From Psychrobacter sp. (GTDB lineage: Bacteria > Pseudomonadota > Gammaproteobacteria > Pseudomonadales > Moraxellaceae): a stretch of DNA of 64,000 bases. Below the pieces are notes generated by a model. It did no database searches, was not told the DNA's origin, and saw only the letters and a program-made list of their open reading frames with translations. The stretch lies in NCBI GenBank assembly GCA_018260445.1, contig JAGLBE010000002.1, forward strand, positions 62,277-126,276, written 5' to 3'. Both the position numbers and the translations under genes were made by a program. The stretch's first letter is position 1; each line of letters starts with the position of its first letter. Below are positions 38,281 to 47,363 of this stretch, piece by piece.

Positions 38281-38535
38281 TTATTGCTGAGCTTGCTGGG
38301 CTGTCCATTCATCGGGAGTCAGCGCTTGAATATTGAGGGCATGAATGTCACCACGGGCAATAATGTCAGTCACTAGGCCATAAATGGCCTGTTGCCGCTG
38401 CACCGCTCGCTTGCCAGCAAAACTAGCATCGACCACCCGCACGTCAAATTTATTGCCTTGATTGGCAGCTTGAATCAGTGCCTCTGGATAGTGCGGTTGC
38501 AAAAATTGAATAAGGTCGTCGGCGTTCATACTCAT
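38281..38535 (-). CDS. ibaG: BolA family protein IbaG
   Basis: An 84-residue BolA-like protein; this family partners with monothiol glutaredoxins in iron-sulfur handling. FDVRVVDASFAGKRAVQRQQAIYGLVTDII fits the BolA core with the RQQxIY motif. The adjacency to murA identifies the IbaG (YrbA) branch. The ATG at 38535 follows an AGGT site; the frame is open further to 38631 across a repeat-poor, non-conserved stretch. Confidence 0.9.
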   Translation of the reverse strand: MSMNADDLIQFLQPHYPEALIQAANQGNKFDVRVVDASFAGKRAVQRQQAIYGLVTDIIARGDIHALNIQALTPDEWTAQQAQQ

Positions 38536-38662
38536 AAAAATTACCTGTTTATCTGTTTGGGTGTGAGGGTTAACAGTTGATGGGTTGGTGGATGAATAAA
38601 TGGGTGAAGGCATTGATTCGTTTAGGGTCATGCGTATTATAGGCCAGCACGCTAAAAGCTGC

Positions 38663-38702
38663 CTTACTCTTACTCTTACTCTTACGCTTACGCTTACGCT
38701 TC
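38663..38702. repeat. Hexanucleotide tandem repeat upstream of ibaG
   Basis: About three ttactc units followed by about three ttacgc units. They lie between the dolP-like stop codon and ibaG, where an ibaG promoter would be expected. Confidence 0.9.
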
Positions 38703-38711
38703 AAAATAGCG

Positions 38712-39749
38712 CTATTGCCAGCCTGGAACTTGATGCTTATACATTTCGATATAAGCACTTGAGCCGCTTGAGCTGGTGCTTGGTCTGGTAGGCTGCTGGG
38801 GTGCTTGGGCAGGGGTTGTTGGCGACTTTGGCGATGTTGGCGACTTTGGCGATGTTGGCGACTTTGGCGTTGTCGGTGTGGTCAATGCTGACGTTGCCGG
38901 GGCATTCGTGGCAATCGTCGTGGGTAGGGTTGACACAGCGACTGCCGCCCTGCTGTCTGCGCCTACCCCCGCGGCAATAGGTGCTTCTGGATTACCAGGC
39001 GCATTGGCATCAGGCGGTTCAAGGCCGACCTCTTGGGTCACGCTAGACTCTGCAATCAAAGTACCGTTATCATCAATTAAATCGGTGAGTATCACCAATT
39101 CTTTTACCCCTACCGTGGTTTCGACAATATTAATCAGGTGCCCACGCTGGGTTGGGGTCAATTTACCCAGCACATAAACCACGCCATCATCGGTCACCAC
39201 CTTAACTTGTGAGGTTTTGATGGCGTTATTGGCAACTATTTTTGCAGTTAATTTGGAGGTGATATAGCCATCATGAACCGTATAACTGGCGCCCTTTTGT
39301 GCCCCCACCGTTAGGCGATCATATACTTGTTTCACATCGGGCATGGAGGAGACAATCTTAACCACTTGCTCTTTGGTAGCGGCGTCTGGCACTTCACCGG
39401 TTAATAATACCGTACTATAAAAGCTATCTACCCCAATACGGCTGCGCTGGTGCAAGGTGGGGTCGATGGCGTTGATATTGGCGCGAGCCGTGTTGACAAT
39501 ACTGGTATCCAAAATGCGCTGCGCTAAAGTGCGGTCGGTTGCGGGCACTCCATAACCCACCGTGCTACCCACCGCACTACCCATAGGCGCTTGGGTTTGC
39601 ATACTGGCACAACCTGCAATACCTGCAAGCAGTGCCGTACTTAAGCCTGCACGCAAAAGCGTCACCCTTAAGCACTTTAGCGACCCTAACCCATGCTTAG
39701 CGTTAACCTTAGCTTTAAAAGGGGGATGCGCAAGCTTGCTATGTGTCAT
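38712..39749 (-). CDS. BON-domain outer-membrane lipoprotein, DolP-like
   Basis: Lipoprotein with the lipobox AGIAGC (Cys47) after a long basic lead. Two BON domains follow (about 75-135: NINAIDPTLHQRSRIGVDSFYSTVLLTGEVPDAATKEQV; about 150-215: ITSKLTAKIVANNAIKTSQVKVVTDDGVVYVLGKLTPTQ). In E. coli, DolP (YraP) binds anionic lipid near the BAM complex and lies beside yraN, as here. The C-terminal 110 residues are a non-conserved Pro/Thr/Ser tail with a P-K-S-P-T-S repeat. AAGGA precedes the ATG. Confidence 0.85.
   Translation of the reverse strand: MTHSKLAHPPFKAKVNAKHGLGSLKCLRVTLLRAGLSTALLAGIAGCASMQTQAPMGSAVGSTVGYGVPATDRTLAQRILDTSIVNTARANINAIDPTLHQRSRIGVDSFYSTVLLTGEVPDAATKEQVVKIVSSMPDVKQVYDRLTVGAQKGASYTVHDGYITSKLTAKIVANNAIKTSQVKVVTDDGVVYVLGKLTPTQRGHLINIVETTVGVKELVILTDLIDDNGTLIAESSVTQEVGLEPPDANAPGNPEAPIAAGVGADSRAAVAVSTLPTTIATNAPATSALTTPTTPKSPTSPKSPTSPKSPTTPAQAPQQPTRPSTSSSGSSAYIEMYKHQVPGWQ
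38817..38872. repeat. 18-bp in-frame repeat in dolP-like gene
   Basis: Three copies of gcgactttggcgatgttg encode Pro-Lys-Ser-Pro-Thr-Ser in the C-terminal tail. Confidence 0.85.
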
Positions 39750-39970
39750 GTTGTATCCTTATAAAGATAAAGTATGGGCGAGACTCTGCTTAGGGTTCAG
39801 TTCTGGGTTCAACTCTCTTAATGCCATATCCCTATTTGCGGACAAAGCGCCTGCGTTCACATCCGCTAACTAAATGGTCAACGCCAACAATAGCGTTATA
39901 GCCGTAAATTATACAGGTTTATTGGGGGCGCCGATGGATTAAGTCTTAATATCAAAGCGTGTGCAACCGG

Positions 39971-40543
39971 TTACCACGCCGACGCAATAAATGCCCCTTG
40001 TACCCAATGCGGCTTTGGCGAGTCAAGATGGCTTGATATTGTGGTGCTGTCTTCACTCACAACACGTACTGTATCCGACTTTTTGTCCACTCTGTCTGCT
40101 TTATTGACCTCTTTATTACAAACATCGATACCACCATCGATTGTTTTAGGACCAACCGCAACATCATCGCCATCAAAACCCACCACATCAAAGCGACATT
40201 CAAAATTAGCATACTTTGGGTGCTGCTGCAAAAAATAATGGGCGGTTTTAATCAGTTTACGCTGTTTGCTTGGGGTAATGCTCATTAACGCATCGCCAAA
40301 AGCGCTTATTTTGCGTTTGCGTACCTCAACTAGAACTAGCGTATCCCAAGACCTACCCGATTGCAGCATAATCAAATCAATCTCGCCCACCTTGGGCTGT
40401 TGCCAATTTTGGGCAATAAGCTGCAAGCCTTGGCGCTGCAAGTAAGCCAAAGCAAGTTGCTCATAATAGCCGCCTTGGCGCTGTTTTTTTGAGACCAGCA
40501 AATTGGGGTTGACGGGCACAGGGGGCATCCAATATATAGACAT
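39971..40543 (-). CDS. yraN: YraN/UPF0102 endonuclease-fold protein
   Basis: Restriction-endonuclease-like fold protein of unknown role. The core (residues 25-130) has GGYYEQLALAYLQRQGLQLIAQNWQ, GEIDLIMLQSGRSWDTLVLVEVRKR (the E-x-D...VEVR active-site pattern) and SITPSKQRKLIKTAHYFLQQHP, then CRFDVVGFDG. About 45 polar residues are inserted between the last core strand and the C-terminal HWVQGAFIAS. It is upstream of the dolP-like gene on the same strand and divergent from rsmI. Confidence 0.88.
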   Translation of the reverse strand: MSIYWMPPVPVNPNLLVSKKQRQGGYYEQLALAYLQRQGLQLIAQNWQQPKVGEIDLIMLQSGRSWDTLVLVEVRKRKISAFGDALMSITPSKQRKLIKTAHYFLQQHPKYANFECRFDVVGFDGDDVAVGPKTIDGGIDVCNKEVNKADRVDKKSDTVRVVSEDSTTISSHLDSPKPHWVQGAFIASAW

Positions 40544-40684
40544 ATAAAAAAGCAGTTGACTGCGGCTATCTTAGCACATCGTGATAAACTGCAACTAGCG
40601 GACTGTAACCTGTTAACCCCCTAGCCCAACTGGCCCAAACCTCGACCCCAACCCTCGACTTTATCCCTTATTAAGGTATTTACC

Positions 40685-41791
40685 GTGACCCAATCTGCAA
40701 CTGATGGCGATAATAACGCCCAAAACGATGGCGATAATAACGCCGCAAACGAAGCCCAGAGCGATACTCAAAATAACGACCAGAACAACCACCAGAACGA
40801 CGCTTTAAACGATAGCCAAGACCCTGCCATGCAAACAAAACAACCCCCTGTTGTTGCCGCTGACGAGCAACCAGAACTTATCAGTTCCAGTTCCAGTTCC
40901 AGTTCTAATCCTGATTCTAATCCTAGCGCAAACCCTCTATCGCTACCAACGCCACAGGCCAGTCTCTATGTGGTAGCAACGCCCATTGGCAACATGGGTG
41001 ATATCAGCGCCCGCGCCATTGCGACCTTAAAACAGGTCGATATTATTGCCTGTGAGGACACCCGAACCTCGGGCAAACTGCTGTCCAATTTTGGTATTGA
41101 TACCCAAACTTGGGCGTACCATGAGCACAATAGCGAGATACAAACCCCCAAAATTATTGAGATGGTGCAACGTGGCGTCAGTGTGGCACTGATTAGCGAT
41201 GCGGGCACGCCGCTGATTAGCGACCCCGGTTATCAATTGTTGCAAGCGGCGCATAACGCTGGGGTCAATGTGGTGCCTATCGTCGGCGCTTGTGCCGCCA
41301 TTGCCGCATTAAGCGTGGCGGGCTTGCCCTCAGATAAGTTTAGTTTTTTGGGCTTTTTGCCGGCCAAAACGCATGGCCGAGTTAAACAGTTACAAAAATT
41401 TGCCAGTAACACCGAAACGCTGATTTTTTATGAAGCACCGCACCGTATTGAGGTCAGCCTAAACGATATGGTCACGGTATTTGGTGCCAATCGCCCCGCT
41501 ACCTTATGCCGTGAACTCACCAAAACGTTTGAGACGGTTAAAAAAGCCACACTTGGCGAGCTGGCAGACTTTGTTGCCGCTGATAGCAATCAACAAAAAG
41601 GGGAGATTGTACTGGTAGTTGGCGGCGATATCAATCATACTGGCGACGATTTAGGGGTACATGATACGTTGCTATTGCGCTTGCTTGACGACTTATCGGT
41701 GAAAAAAGCGGCCGCCTTGGCGTCAGATATCACTGGCGTGAAAAAAAATGCCTTATATCAGCGTTTACTCGAATTACAAAAGCAGGGTTAA
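40685..41791 (+). CDS. rsmI: 16S rRNA (cytidine-1402-2'-O) methyltransferase RsmI
   Basis: Modifies C1402 of 16S rRNA with SAM. The conserved domain starts at about residue 92 (LYVVATPIGNMGDIS) and includes EDTRTSGKLL, ISDAGTPLISDPGYQL and FYEAPHRIE. Ahead of it is an 90-residue extension rich in Asn, Gln, Asp and Ser. The GTG at 40685 is well supported by an AAGG site nine bases upstream, so the extension is probably translated. In many bacteria lpoA lies divergent next to rsmI; here yraN takes that place directly. Confidence 0.94.
   Translation: MTQSATDGDNNAQNDGDNNAANEAQSDTQNNDQNNHQNDALNDSQDPAMQTKQPPVVAADEQPELISSSSSSSSNPDSNPSANPLSLPTPQASLYVVATPIGNMGDISARAIATLKQVDIIACEDTRTSGKLLSNFGIDTQTWAYHEHNSEIQTPKIIEMVQRGVSVALISDAGTPLISDPGYQLLQAAHNAGVNVVPIVGACAAIAALSVAGLPSDKFSFLGFLPAKTHGRVKQLQKFASNTETLIFYEAPHRIEVSLNDMVTVFGANRPATLCRELTKTFETVKKATLGELADFVAADSNQQKGEIVLVVGGDINHTGDDLGVHDTLLLRLLDDLSVKKAAALASDITGVKKNALYQRLLELQKQG
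40703..40745. repeat. 25-bp duplication at 5' end of rsmI
   Basis: Two copies of gatggcgataataacgcc, 25 bases apart, encode the start of the Asn/Asp-rich extension. Confidence 0.75.
40882..40924. repeat. 6-bp serine-coding repeat in rsmI
   Basis: Four copies of cagttc and then variants encode a run of eight Ser followed by Asn/Pro-Ser. Confidence 0.8.
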
Positions 41792-41855
41792 TTGTCATGG
41801 CGTCAAACACCTTGTTGCGTATGGTCAAGTGATTGCTGGTTGATTGACGCTGTTT

Positions 41856-43637
41856 TTATAAAGCTTTTGAAAAATGCTGCGCCCTATTGTCAGCCAAAGC
41901 ATAGTTGGCCAAATAACTATCAAACGCCATCGCCACGTTGCGGGCAAACAATCTACCTTTGGGCAGGATATAAAGGCCAGCGGCGTCAATGTCGATAAGT
42001 TTGTCTTGCTGCATGACCTCAAGCTTTTGAATATCGCTGATAAAATAGGTGATGGCGTCAATGCCAAATTTTTGATTGAGGTCTTTAAAATCAATGCGGT
42101 CATGGCACAACAAATGGCGAATCACATAACCACGCAGACGGTCTTTTATGCCTATTTTGAGATGTTTGGCGGCAGGTAGCCTGCCAGCATTGATATCTGT
42201 CTTATAGGTATCGAGGTCGCTAGTATTTTGCAACATATGGCTTGCCGAATTGCCCCTATTGGCATAGACCGTGCTGTTGATTTGACTGATAGCCGACACG
42301 CCAAAGCCAAGCAGGTCGCAGTCGCCATGGGTGGTATAGCCTTGAAAGTTGCGATGTAATTCACCGCTGCGTTGAGCGATGGCAAGGGCGTCGTCCGGTT
42401 TGGCAAAGTGGTCGATGCCGATGTATTGGTAGCCTGCTTGAGTCAGGGCGGCGATGGTATCGGAAAACATGCCAAGCTTAGCGGCTGCGCTGGGTAAGTC
42501 CGCCTCGTTGATTTGCTGCTGCGCTTTAAACCGCTTTGGCAGATGGGCGTAGTTAAATATCGACAGTCTATCGGGCGACAGGTCAATTATTCTATGAATC
42601 GTTGCGGCAAAGCTGGCTCGGGTTTGTTTGGGCAAGCCATAAATAAGGTCGATGTTGATTGAGGTAAATTCTAGTGCCCTTGCCGCTTGCATGACCCTGC
42701 TGATGAATGCGGCAGATTGCACCCGATTGACCGCAATTTGTACATTATTATCTAAATCTTGCACCCCAAAGCTTAAACGATTAAACCCAAGTTGGCGTAG
42801 GGTTTTTAAGGTATTGTCGCCAAGCTCTCTTGGGTCGATTTCTATAGAATAATCGCCTGTTTCTACAAAGGTATCTGCTTGTAGAATGCTGTTTTGCGCT
42901 GATTCTTCTGGCAAGGGCTGTTGTTGACTCACAGTTTGATTTGGTGGTTGACGAGCTGACTGATTATCGGCAGTTTGTTTAGGTAAACTGGCAGGCGCAA
43001 ACTCAAATTGGCTGTGCAAAAACCGCCACAGCTCAGTGATTTCGGCATCGCTAAAAAAAGTAGGTGTGCCGCCACCAAGGTGTAGTTGACTCACGTAAGG
43101 ATTTTTTTTGTTATCAGGGGTCGTTAGCAACGCCCGTTTTCGCGCAATTTCCTGTTTAAGAAGGTCTAAATAGTCGCCAGCATCGCTGTTCTTTTTAGTG
43201 ATTATGGTATTGCAAGCGCAGTAATAGCAAAAATGGCGGCAAAAAGGGATGTGAAAATACAGCGATAGCGATGTATTGGGGTCTCGGCTGGATAAGATAT
43301 CCAGTTCTATACCTGCCTCACTTGCGCTGATAGGTTTGAGCTCCAACGCAGTCGGATACGAGGTATAACGAGGCCCGGGTCGGTCGTATTTTTCGATTAG
43401 GGCGGGGTCGTATATCAGTTTTTCGGGTAGGGTTTCGAGTAGGGCTTCGGGCTTGGGATCCTGACTTGCATCTGTGTGCTTGGCTGCTTGAAAAAACGTT
43501 TTGGCATAGGGGTTGGGCGGCGCAAAGTTTGGCCGCTGCGTGGTTGGCGGTTGGGCTTGGTCAGAGAATATAGGGTCTAATGACGATGAGTCTGCTAACG
43601 ATGAATCAGACGCTTTGGAATCGGGTACGTTTATCAT
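41856..43637 (-). CDS. hemN: Oxygen-independent coproporphyrinogen III oxidase HemN
   Basis: Radical-SAM enzyme of anaerobic heme synthesis. RPGPRYTSYPTALE and the cluster motif CRHFCYYCACN (Cys133, Cys137, Cys140) mark true HemN rather than HemW; LHLGGGTPTFF, IEIDPREL and GFNRLSFGVQDLD follow. The length of 593 exceeds the usual 455 or so, because of a 75-residue N-terminal Ser/Pro/Ala extension and a 45-residue Gln/Pro/Asn insert at about 216-262. An AAGG site precedes the ATG. It is convergent with rsmI. Confidence 0.95.
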   Translation of the reverse strand: MINVPDSKASDSSLADSSSLDPIFSDQAQPPTTQRPNFAPPNPYAKTFFQAAKHTDASQDPKPEALLETLPEKLIYDPALIEKYDRPGPRYTSYPTALELKPISASEAGIELDILSSRDPNTSLSLYFHIPFCRHFCYYCACNTIITKKNSDAGDYLDLLKQEIARKRALLTTPDNKKNPYVSQLHLGGGTPTFFSDAEITELWRFLHSQFEFAPASLPKQTADNQSARQPPNQTVSQQQPLPEESAQNSILQADTFVETGDYSIEIDPRELGDNTLKTLRQLGFNRLSFGVQDLDNNVQIAVNRVQSAAFISRVMQAARALEFTSINIDLIYGLPKQTRASFAATIHRIIDLSPDRLSIFNYAHLPKRFKAQQQINEADLPSAAAKLGMFSDTIAALTQAGYQYIGIDHFAKPDDALAIAQRSGELHRNFQGYTTHGDCDLLGFGVSAISQINSTVYANRGNSASHMLQNTSDLDTYKTDINAGRLPAAKHLKIGIKDRLRGYVIRHLLCHDRIDFKDLNQKFGIDAITYFISDIQKLEVMQQDKLIDIDAAGLYILPKGRLFARNVAMAFDSYLANYALADNRAQHFSKAL

Positions 43638-43892
43638 TGCTTAAGCCTTGGTTGCCGCTATAAAGTATGGTCTATACACTATTGATAGACTATTATAGGC
43701 AAGCGCAAGCAGGATGTGTTGATTTAATTTGGATGGGTTCGGCAAACAAACTCTTAAGGCTTGACCCTATCCGTTAACGTCAATCTATACCTTAATCCGC
43801 CCAGTTTACATTGAATGAAGTGACACTACGGCACAAGCCAAACCTTGGGCTACATGACTGCTACCCAAAACGCCCCTCTAAAACCCTTAAAC

Positions 43893-44537
43893 CTAAACCG
43901 GTAACGCCTCTTTAGCATTTAGCCAACCATAATGCGCCCATAACAGCAAACTGGCAGCACTACGGTGCGGTGCCCATGGTTGCGTTAGGGTGTCAAGCTG
44001 CTTGGGCGTCGGTCTGGCATCCAGCCCCAGCAAATCCATCGCTGCCACTTTGATAGCGAGGTCGTCCACCGCCAGTATGTCAGCCCGACCAAGACTAAAT
44101 AGCAAATACATTTGTGCCGTCCATTTGCCAATACCTTTGACAGCGGTTAAGGTGGCAATCACCTCGTCGTCTGCAAGGGTGGTCAATGCGGCAAAATCAA
44201 TGTTATGCGCAACCAATGAGCGCAGGTAGCCAATTTTTTGTTTAGAGAGTCCCTTGGCTTTTAGGGTGTCATCATCGGCAGCACTAAGCGCTTGTGGACT
44301 GGTTAATCCGGCTTGATATAGCTTATTCCAGATGCTAGCGGCGGCGGCAACCGAAAGCTGCTGCCCTACCATGGCGCGCATCAGTTGTTCAAAGCCACCA
44401 TTATTGCGGCGCAAGCTTGGCACCCCAACTTGTCTGAACACGGGGGCAAAACGGGGTTCAATTAGCATAAGCTGGCTGATATGCCGCTTTAAACCTTGCG
44501 ACGTCTCAATCGTCTTAATAGGATTGCTCGCTTTCAC
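43893..44537 (-). CDS. DNA-3-methyladenine glycosylase II (AlkA-like HhH-GPD)
   Basis: Base-excision glycosylase for alkylated purines. The HhH-GPD fold is clear: MVGQQLSVAAAASIWNKL at the N-terminal domain, hairpin LTAVKGIGKWTAQMYLLFSLGRADILAVDDLAIKVA with the catalytic Asp in the VDD motif. The length is 214 residues, shorter than E. coli AlkA because the N-terminal domain is missing. Start: GTG at 44537 after AGAGGA. Confidence 0.9.
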   Translation of the reverse strand: MKASNPIKTIETSQGLKRHISQLMLIEPRFAPVFRQVGVPSLRRNNGGFEQLMRAMVGQQLSVAAAASIWNKLYQAGLTSPQALSAADDDTLKAKGLSKQKIGYLRSLVAHNIDFAALTTLADDEVIATLTAVKGIGKWTAQMYLLFSLGRADILAVDDLAIKVAAMDLLGLDARPTPKQLDTLTQPWAPHRSAASLLLWAHYGWLNAKEALPV

Positions 44538-44866
44538 AGCTATGGTATCCTCTTGCGTATCAATAGCCTTAAAACATTCAGCTTGAGCACTGTCACTGAC
44601 CGTATTTTTTTTGGCTTGATTGCCAGTTTGATTGACTGATTGACTGAATGTTCTATCCTGCGCATTTATTCTGCTATTCTGCCCTACTGTTCTCGCGAGC
44701 GTTCATATCTGGCTATATTTCTCGCTGTTAAAAAATGCAGCGCTGATGGCTATTGTCGATTGCGCGACCAGACCTCCTGCTGCACCTTAACCATTAACCA
44801 TTAAGCATTAACCATTAAGCATTAACCATTACTCTTGACCATTGACCTTGATTACTCACCGCACTT
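44538..44866. repeat. Gap with 14-bp tandem repeats, glycosylase/nitroreductase
   Basis: A 329-base gap. Positions 44787-44846 hold four copies of accattaagcatta-like units. Positions 44618-44650 repeat gattgactgattgactg words. No gene is supported. Confidence 0.65.
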
Positions 44867-45691
44867 TTAACGCTTTGCAAACCCTTGCGCATTCATATAC
44901 GGTAAGATATGCGGGCGCACCGGCGTGGCAAAGGTTTTGCTGACCTGCGCTTTCCAATCGGGATGATGGTCGCTACCCCGCTCGGCATAATAATCTTTAA
45001 CCTCTTGGTTAAAGGCGTCAATATCGTCTTGACTGGCAGGTTGATAGTGGTTTTCGGACACCAATACCGATAAGGGGAAACGCGGTTTTTGGCTGTCATT
45101 AATCGGGTCATCGCTAGGATGCCCTAGGCACATGCCAAATAAAGGCAGCACATGTTTGGGGGCGTTAATCACCTCGCCTGCGCGCTGGATATCGTTACGC
45201 ATACTGCCGATATAAACCCCGCCCAATCCCAATGACTCTGCCGCTGCCAAAACATTTTGTGCAAATAAGCCGGCATCGACCGCCGATATCAACACCACTT
45301 CCATCCAATCGAGCTGGGCATTGGCATCAATTTGATAATGACGATAATTGTCCATGCAAAACACTAAATATTCTGGGCATTCTAAGATGTAAGGATGCGC
45401 TAATTTTTTGCCCTCATGGTTTGCTTGGGCATACTCATCGTCGCTCATGCCGTTGGATATTTGATGAAACTTGGCGCGCTGCGCGGCATCAGTGATACGT
45501 ATCACACTCACCGACTGCATATAGTTGGAGGTCGATACCGCACGCCCTGCCTCTAATATCGCCTCAAGCATATTAGGCGCAATGGGCTCTTCGGTAAAGC
45601 CACGTACCGAGCGATGTGCGAGCATGGCGGTTAGAGTGGAATTGGTCACGTCGCTGATGTCAGCTTTGGTGCTATGGGTTAAATTGGTCAT
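44867..45691 (-). CDS. NfsA-like oxygen-insensitive NADPH nitroreductase
   Basis: FMN-dependent nitroreductase family protein of 274 residues. AHRSVRGFTEEPI is the N-terminal FMN-binding signature; AAESLGLGGVYIGSMRNDIQ and LPLFGMCLGHPSDDP are conserved in the NfsA/FRP type. AGGACA precedes the ATG. It is cytoplasmic; the physiological substrate is unknown, and members reduce quinones and nitro compounds. No regulator lies beside it. Confidence 0.88.
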   Translation of the reverse strand: MTNLTHSTKADISDVTNSTLTAMLAHRSVRGFTEEPIAPNMLEAILEAGRAVSTSNYMQSVSVIRITDAAQRAKFHQISNGMSDDEYAQANHEGKKLAHPYILECPEYLVFCMDNYRHYQIDANAQLDWMEVVLISAVDAGLFAQNVLAAAESLGLGGVYIGSMRNDIQRAGEVINAPKHVLPLFGMCLGHPSDDPINDSQKPRFPLSVLVSENHYQPASQDDIDAFNQEVKDYYAERGSDHHPDWKAQVSKTFATPVRPHILPYMNAQGFAKR

Positions 45692-45734
45692 AACATGTCC
45701 TGTCCCTATCGTTTTTTAATTTGGCCTTTATCTA

Positions 45735-45855
45735 TTACTGACGCATTTTAAGAAGATGTAACGACTGGTCACTATTTTTGAATCGTCTAAAGATAGAGCG
45801 AAGCCGTTCCAAAAATAGTGACCAGTCTTTTTCAACAGTATAAAATTGTTTAAGT
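45735..45855. mobile_element. Palindromic MITE-like element, copy 2 (diverged)
   Basis: It centres on a perfect 17-bp inverted repeat: gactggtcactattttt at 45763-45779 and its complement at 45811-45827. Its surroundings align with the element at 49141-49279: the same cgactgg-x-atttttgaa-cgtct core, then ccaaaaata, then attgtt-aa-tcctat. The outer ends are decayed. It carries no ORF and takes up most of the 45692-46000 gap. Confidence 0.6.
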
Positions 45856-46000
45856 CCTATCTATTTAGCTTCTACATCTATTCAGCGTCTACTTATCCAT
45901 TCATGATGAATTTAGCGTCTTTTATAAAGTTTATAAACTATCTTTTAAGCCTAAGTCGCGGCTTTATGCTCAATTATATTGCAATGTCTGGCAAACTGCG

Positions 46001-47257
46001 TTAAATCGTGTTACCAATCAAGGTCACCAGTTGCTGGGCAATGGCCGCTTTGCTGGCTTTGTCTAGCACAACCGCCGCTTTTTGATAAGCTGCTGCAAAA
46101 TACACCGTCATGGCGTTTTCGTCACTGGCAAAGCCAATATCTTTACGCGACACATCATTACAGGCAATCATATCGAGTTTTTTGGCCGCCAATTTGCCTT
46201 TGGCATATTTTTCGACGTCTTGGGTTTCTGCCGCAAAGCCCACCATAAAGATGGCTGGATAATTGTGTGAGATATGGGCCAATATATCCGGATTTTTAAC
46301 CAACGCTAAGGTCATCGTGTCTTGCGTTTTTTTGATTTTTTGCGGTGCGGCGTCCCGGGTGCGGTAATCGGCGACGGCAGCCGTGGCTATAAATATCTCG
46401 CAGCCCGCTTGTGCTGCATCGATAGCGGCTTGCAGCATATCTTCGGCAGATAACACGTCCACCCGCTGCACCCCCATTGGCGTGGGCAATGCCACCTTGC
46501 CCCCCGCTATCAAGGTCACCTGCGCCCCCACATCACGGCAAGCTTTGGCCAAAGCAAAGCCCATCTTACCGGTAGAATGGTTGGACAAAAAGCGCACGGG
46601 GTCAATTGCCTCAACCGTTGGCCCTGCGGTAATGGTGACCTGTTTACCGGCAAGGCATTGCACCAGCGATTGCTGGGTGACAAACTGTTCAATGTGCTCC
46701 AGCAACGCCTCAGGCTCTGGCAGCCGCCCTGCCCCCGTATCGCCGCAGGCTTGCACACCGCTATCAGGGTCTATCAGGTGATAGCCCAAATCACTAAGGG
46801 TTTGCACGTTTAACTGCACCGCAGGGTGCGCCCACATTTGCTGGTTCATCGCCGGGGCAATGATGACGTTGGCAGTGGTCGCCAGGCAAACGGTGCTTAG
46901 TAAGTCATCAGCCATGCCCATCGCCAAGCGTGCCAATGTATTGGCAGACGCTGGCGCAATGACGACTAAATCTGCCCACTTTGCCAGCTCGATATGCCCC
47001 ATACCCGCCTCGGCTGCGGTGTCGAGTAGCTCAGTATGCACCGCATTGCCAGTCAGAGCTTGCAAGGTTAATGGGGTGATAAACTGCTGCGCCCCCTGTG
47101 TCATAATCACCCGCACCGCAAAGCCGGCTTTAATCAATAGCCGTGCCAATATGGCGGCTTTATAAGCAGCAATACCGCCGGTGATACCCAGCACAATATT
47201 GCTGGCTTGTTTTGTCAGGTGCTGCGACGGGTCTAGCGGCGTGAAGATAGGGCTCAT
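46001..47257 (-). CDS. coaBC: Bifunctional phosphopantothenoylcysteine decarboxylase/synthetase CoaBC
   Basis: Two consecutive CoA steps on one polypeptide of 418 residues. The N-terminal CoaC flavoprotein part has VLGITGGIAAYKAA, APASANTLARLAMG, APAMNQQMW and the active-site ACGDTGAGR. The C-terminal CoaB part starts at about residue 200 with ITAGPTVEAIDPVRFLSNHSTGKMG and has AAVADYR and KIKK. Start at 47257 (MSPIF); the frame is open to 47290 without improved support. Confidence 0.97.
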   Translation of the reverse strand: MSPIFTPLDPSQHLTKQASNIVLGITGGIAAYKAAILARLLIKAGFAVRVIMTQGAQQFITPLTLQALTGNAVHTELLDTAAEAGMGHIELAKWADLVVIAPASANTLARLAMGMADDLLSTVCLATTANVIIAPAMNQQMWAHPAVQLNVQTLSDLGYHLIDPDSGVQACGDTGAGRLPEPEALLEHIEQFVTQQSLVQCLAGKQVTITAGPTVEAIDPVRFLSNHSTGKMGFALAKACRDVGAQVTLIAGGKVALPTPMGVQRVDVLSAEDMLQAAIDAAQAGCEIFIATAAVADYRTRDAAPQKIKKTQDTMTLALVKNPDILAHISHNYPAIFMVGFAAETQDVEKYAKGKLAAKKLDMIACNDVSRKDIGFASDENAMTVYFAAAYQKAAVVLDKASKAAIAQQLVTLIGNTI

Positions 47258-47363
47258 AATCGGGGCTGCCTTAATGCACACACAGTGCACAGTGCTGAAA
47301 AGAAAATGCGCTTATGGTAGCAAGTTTGCTTAGCCTTTGGATAGGCTTTATTGCCTTTTAGCA

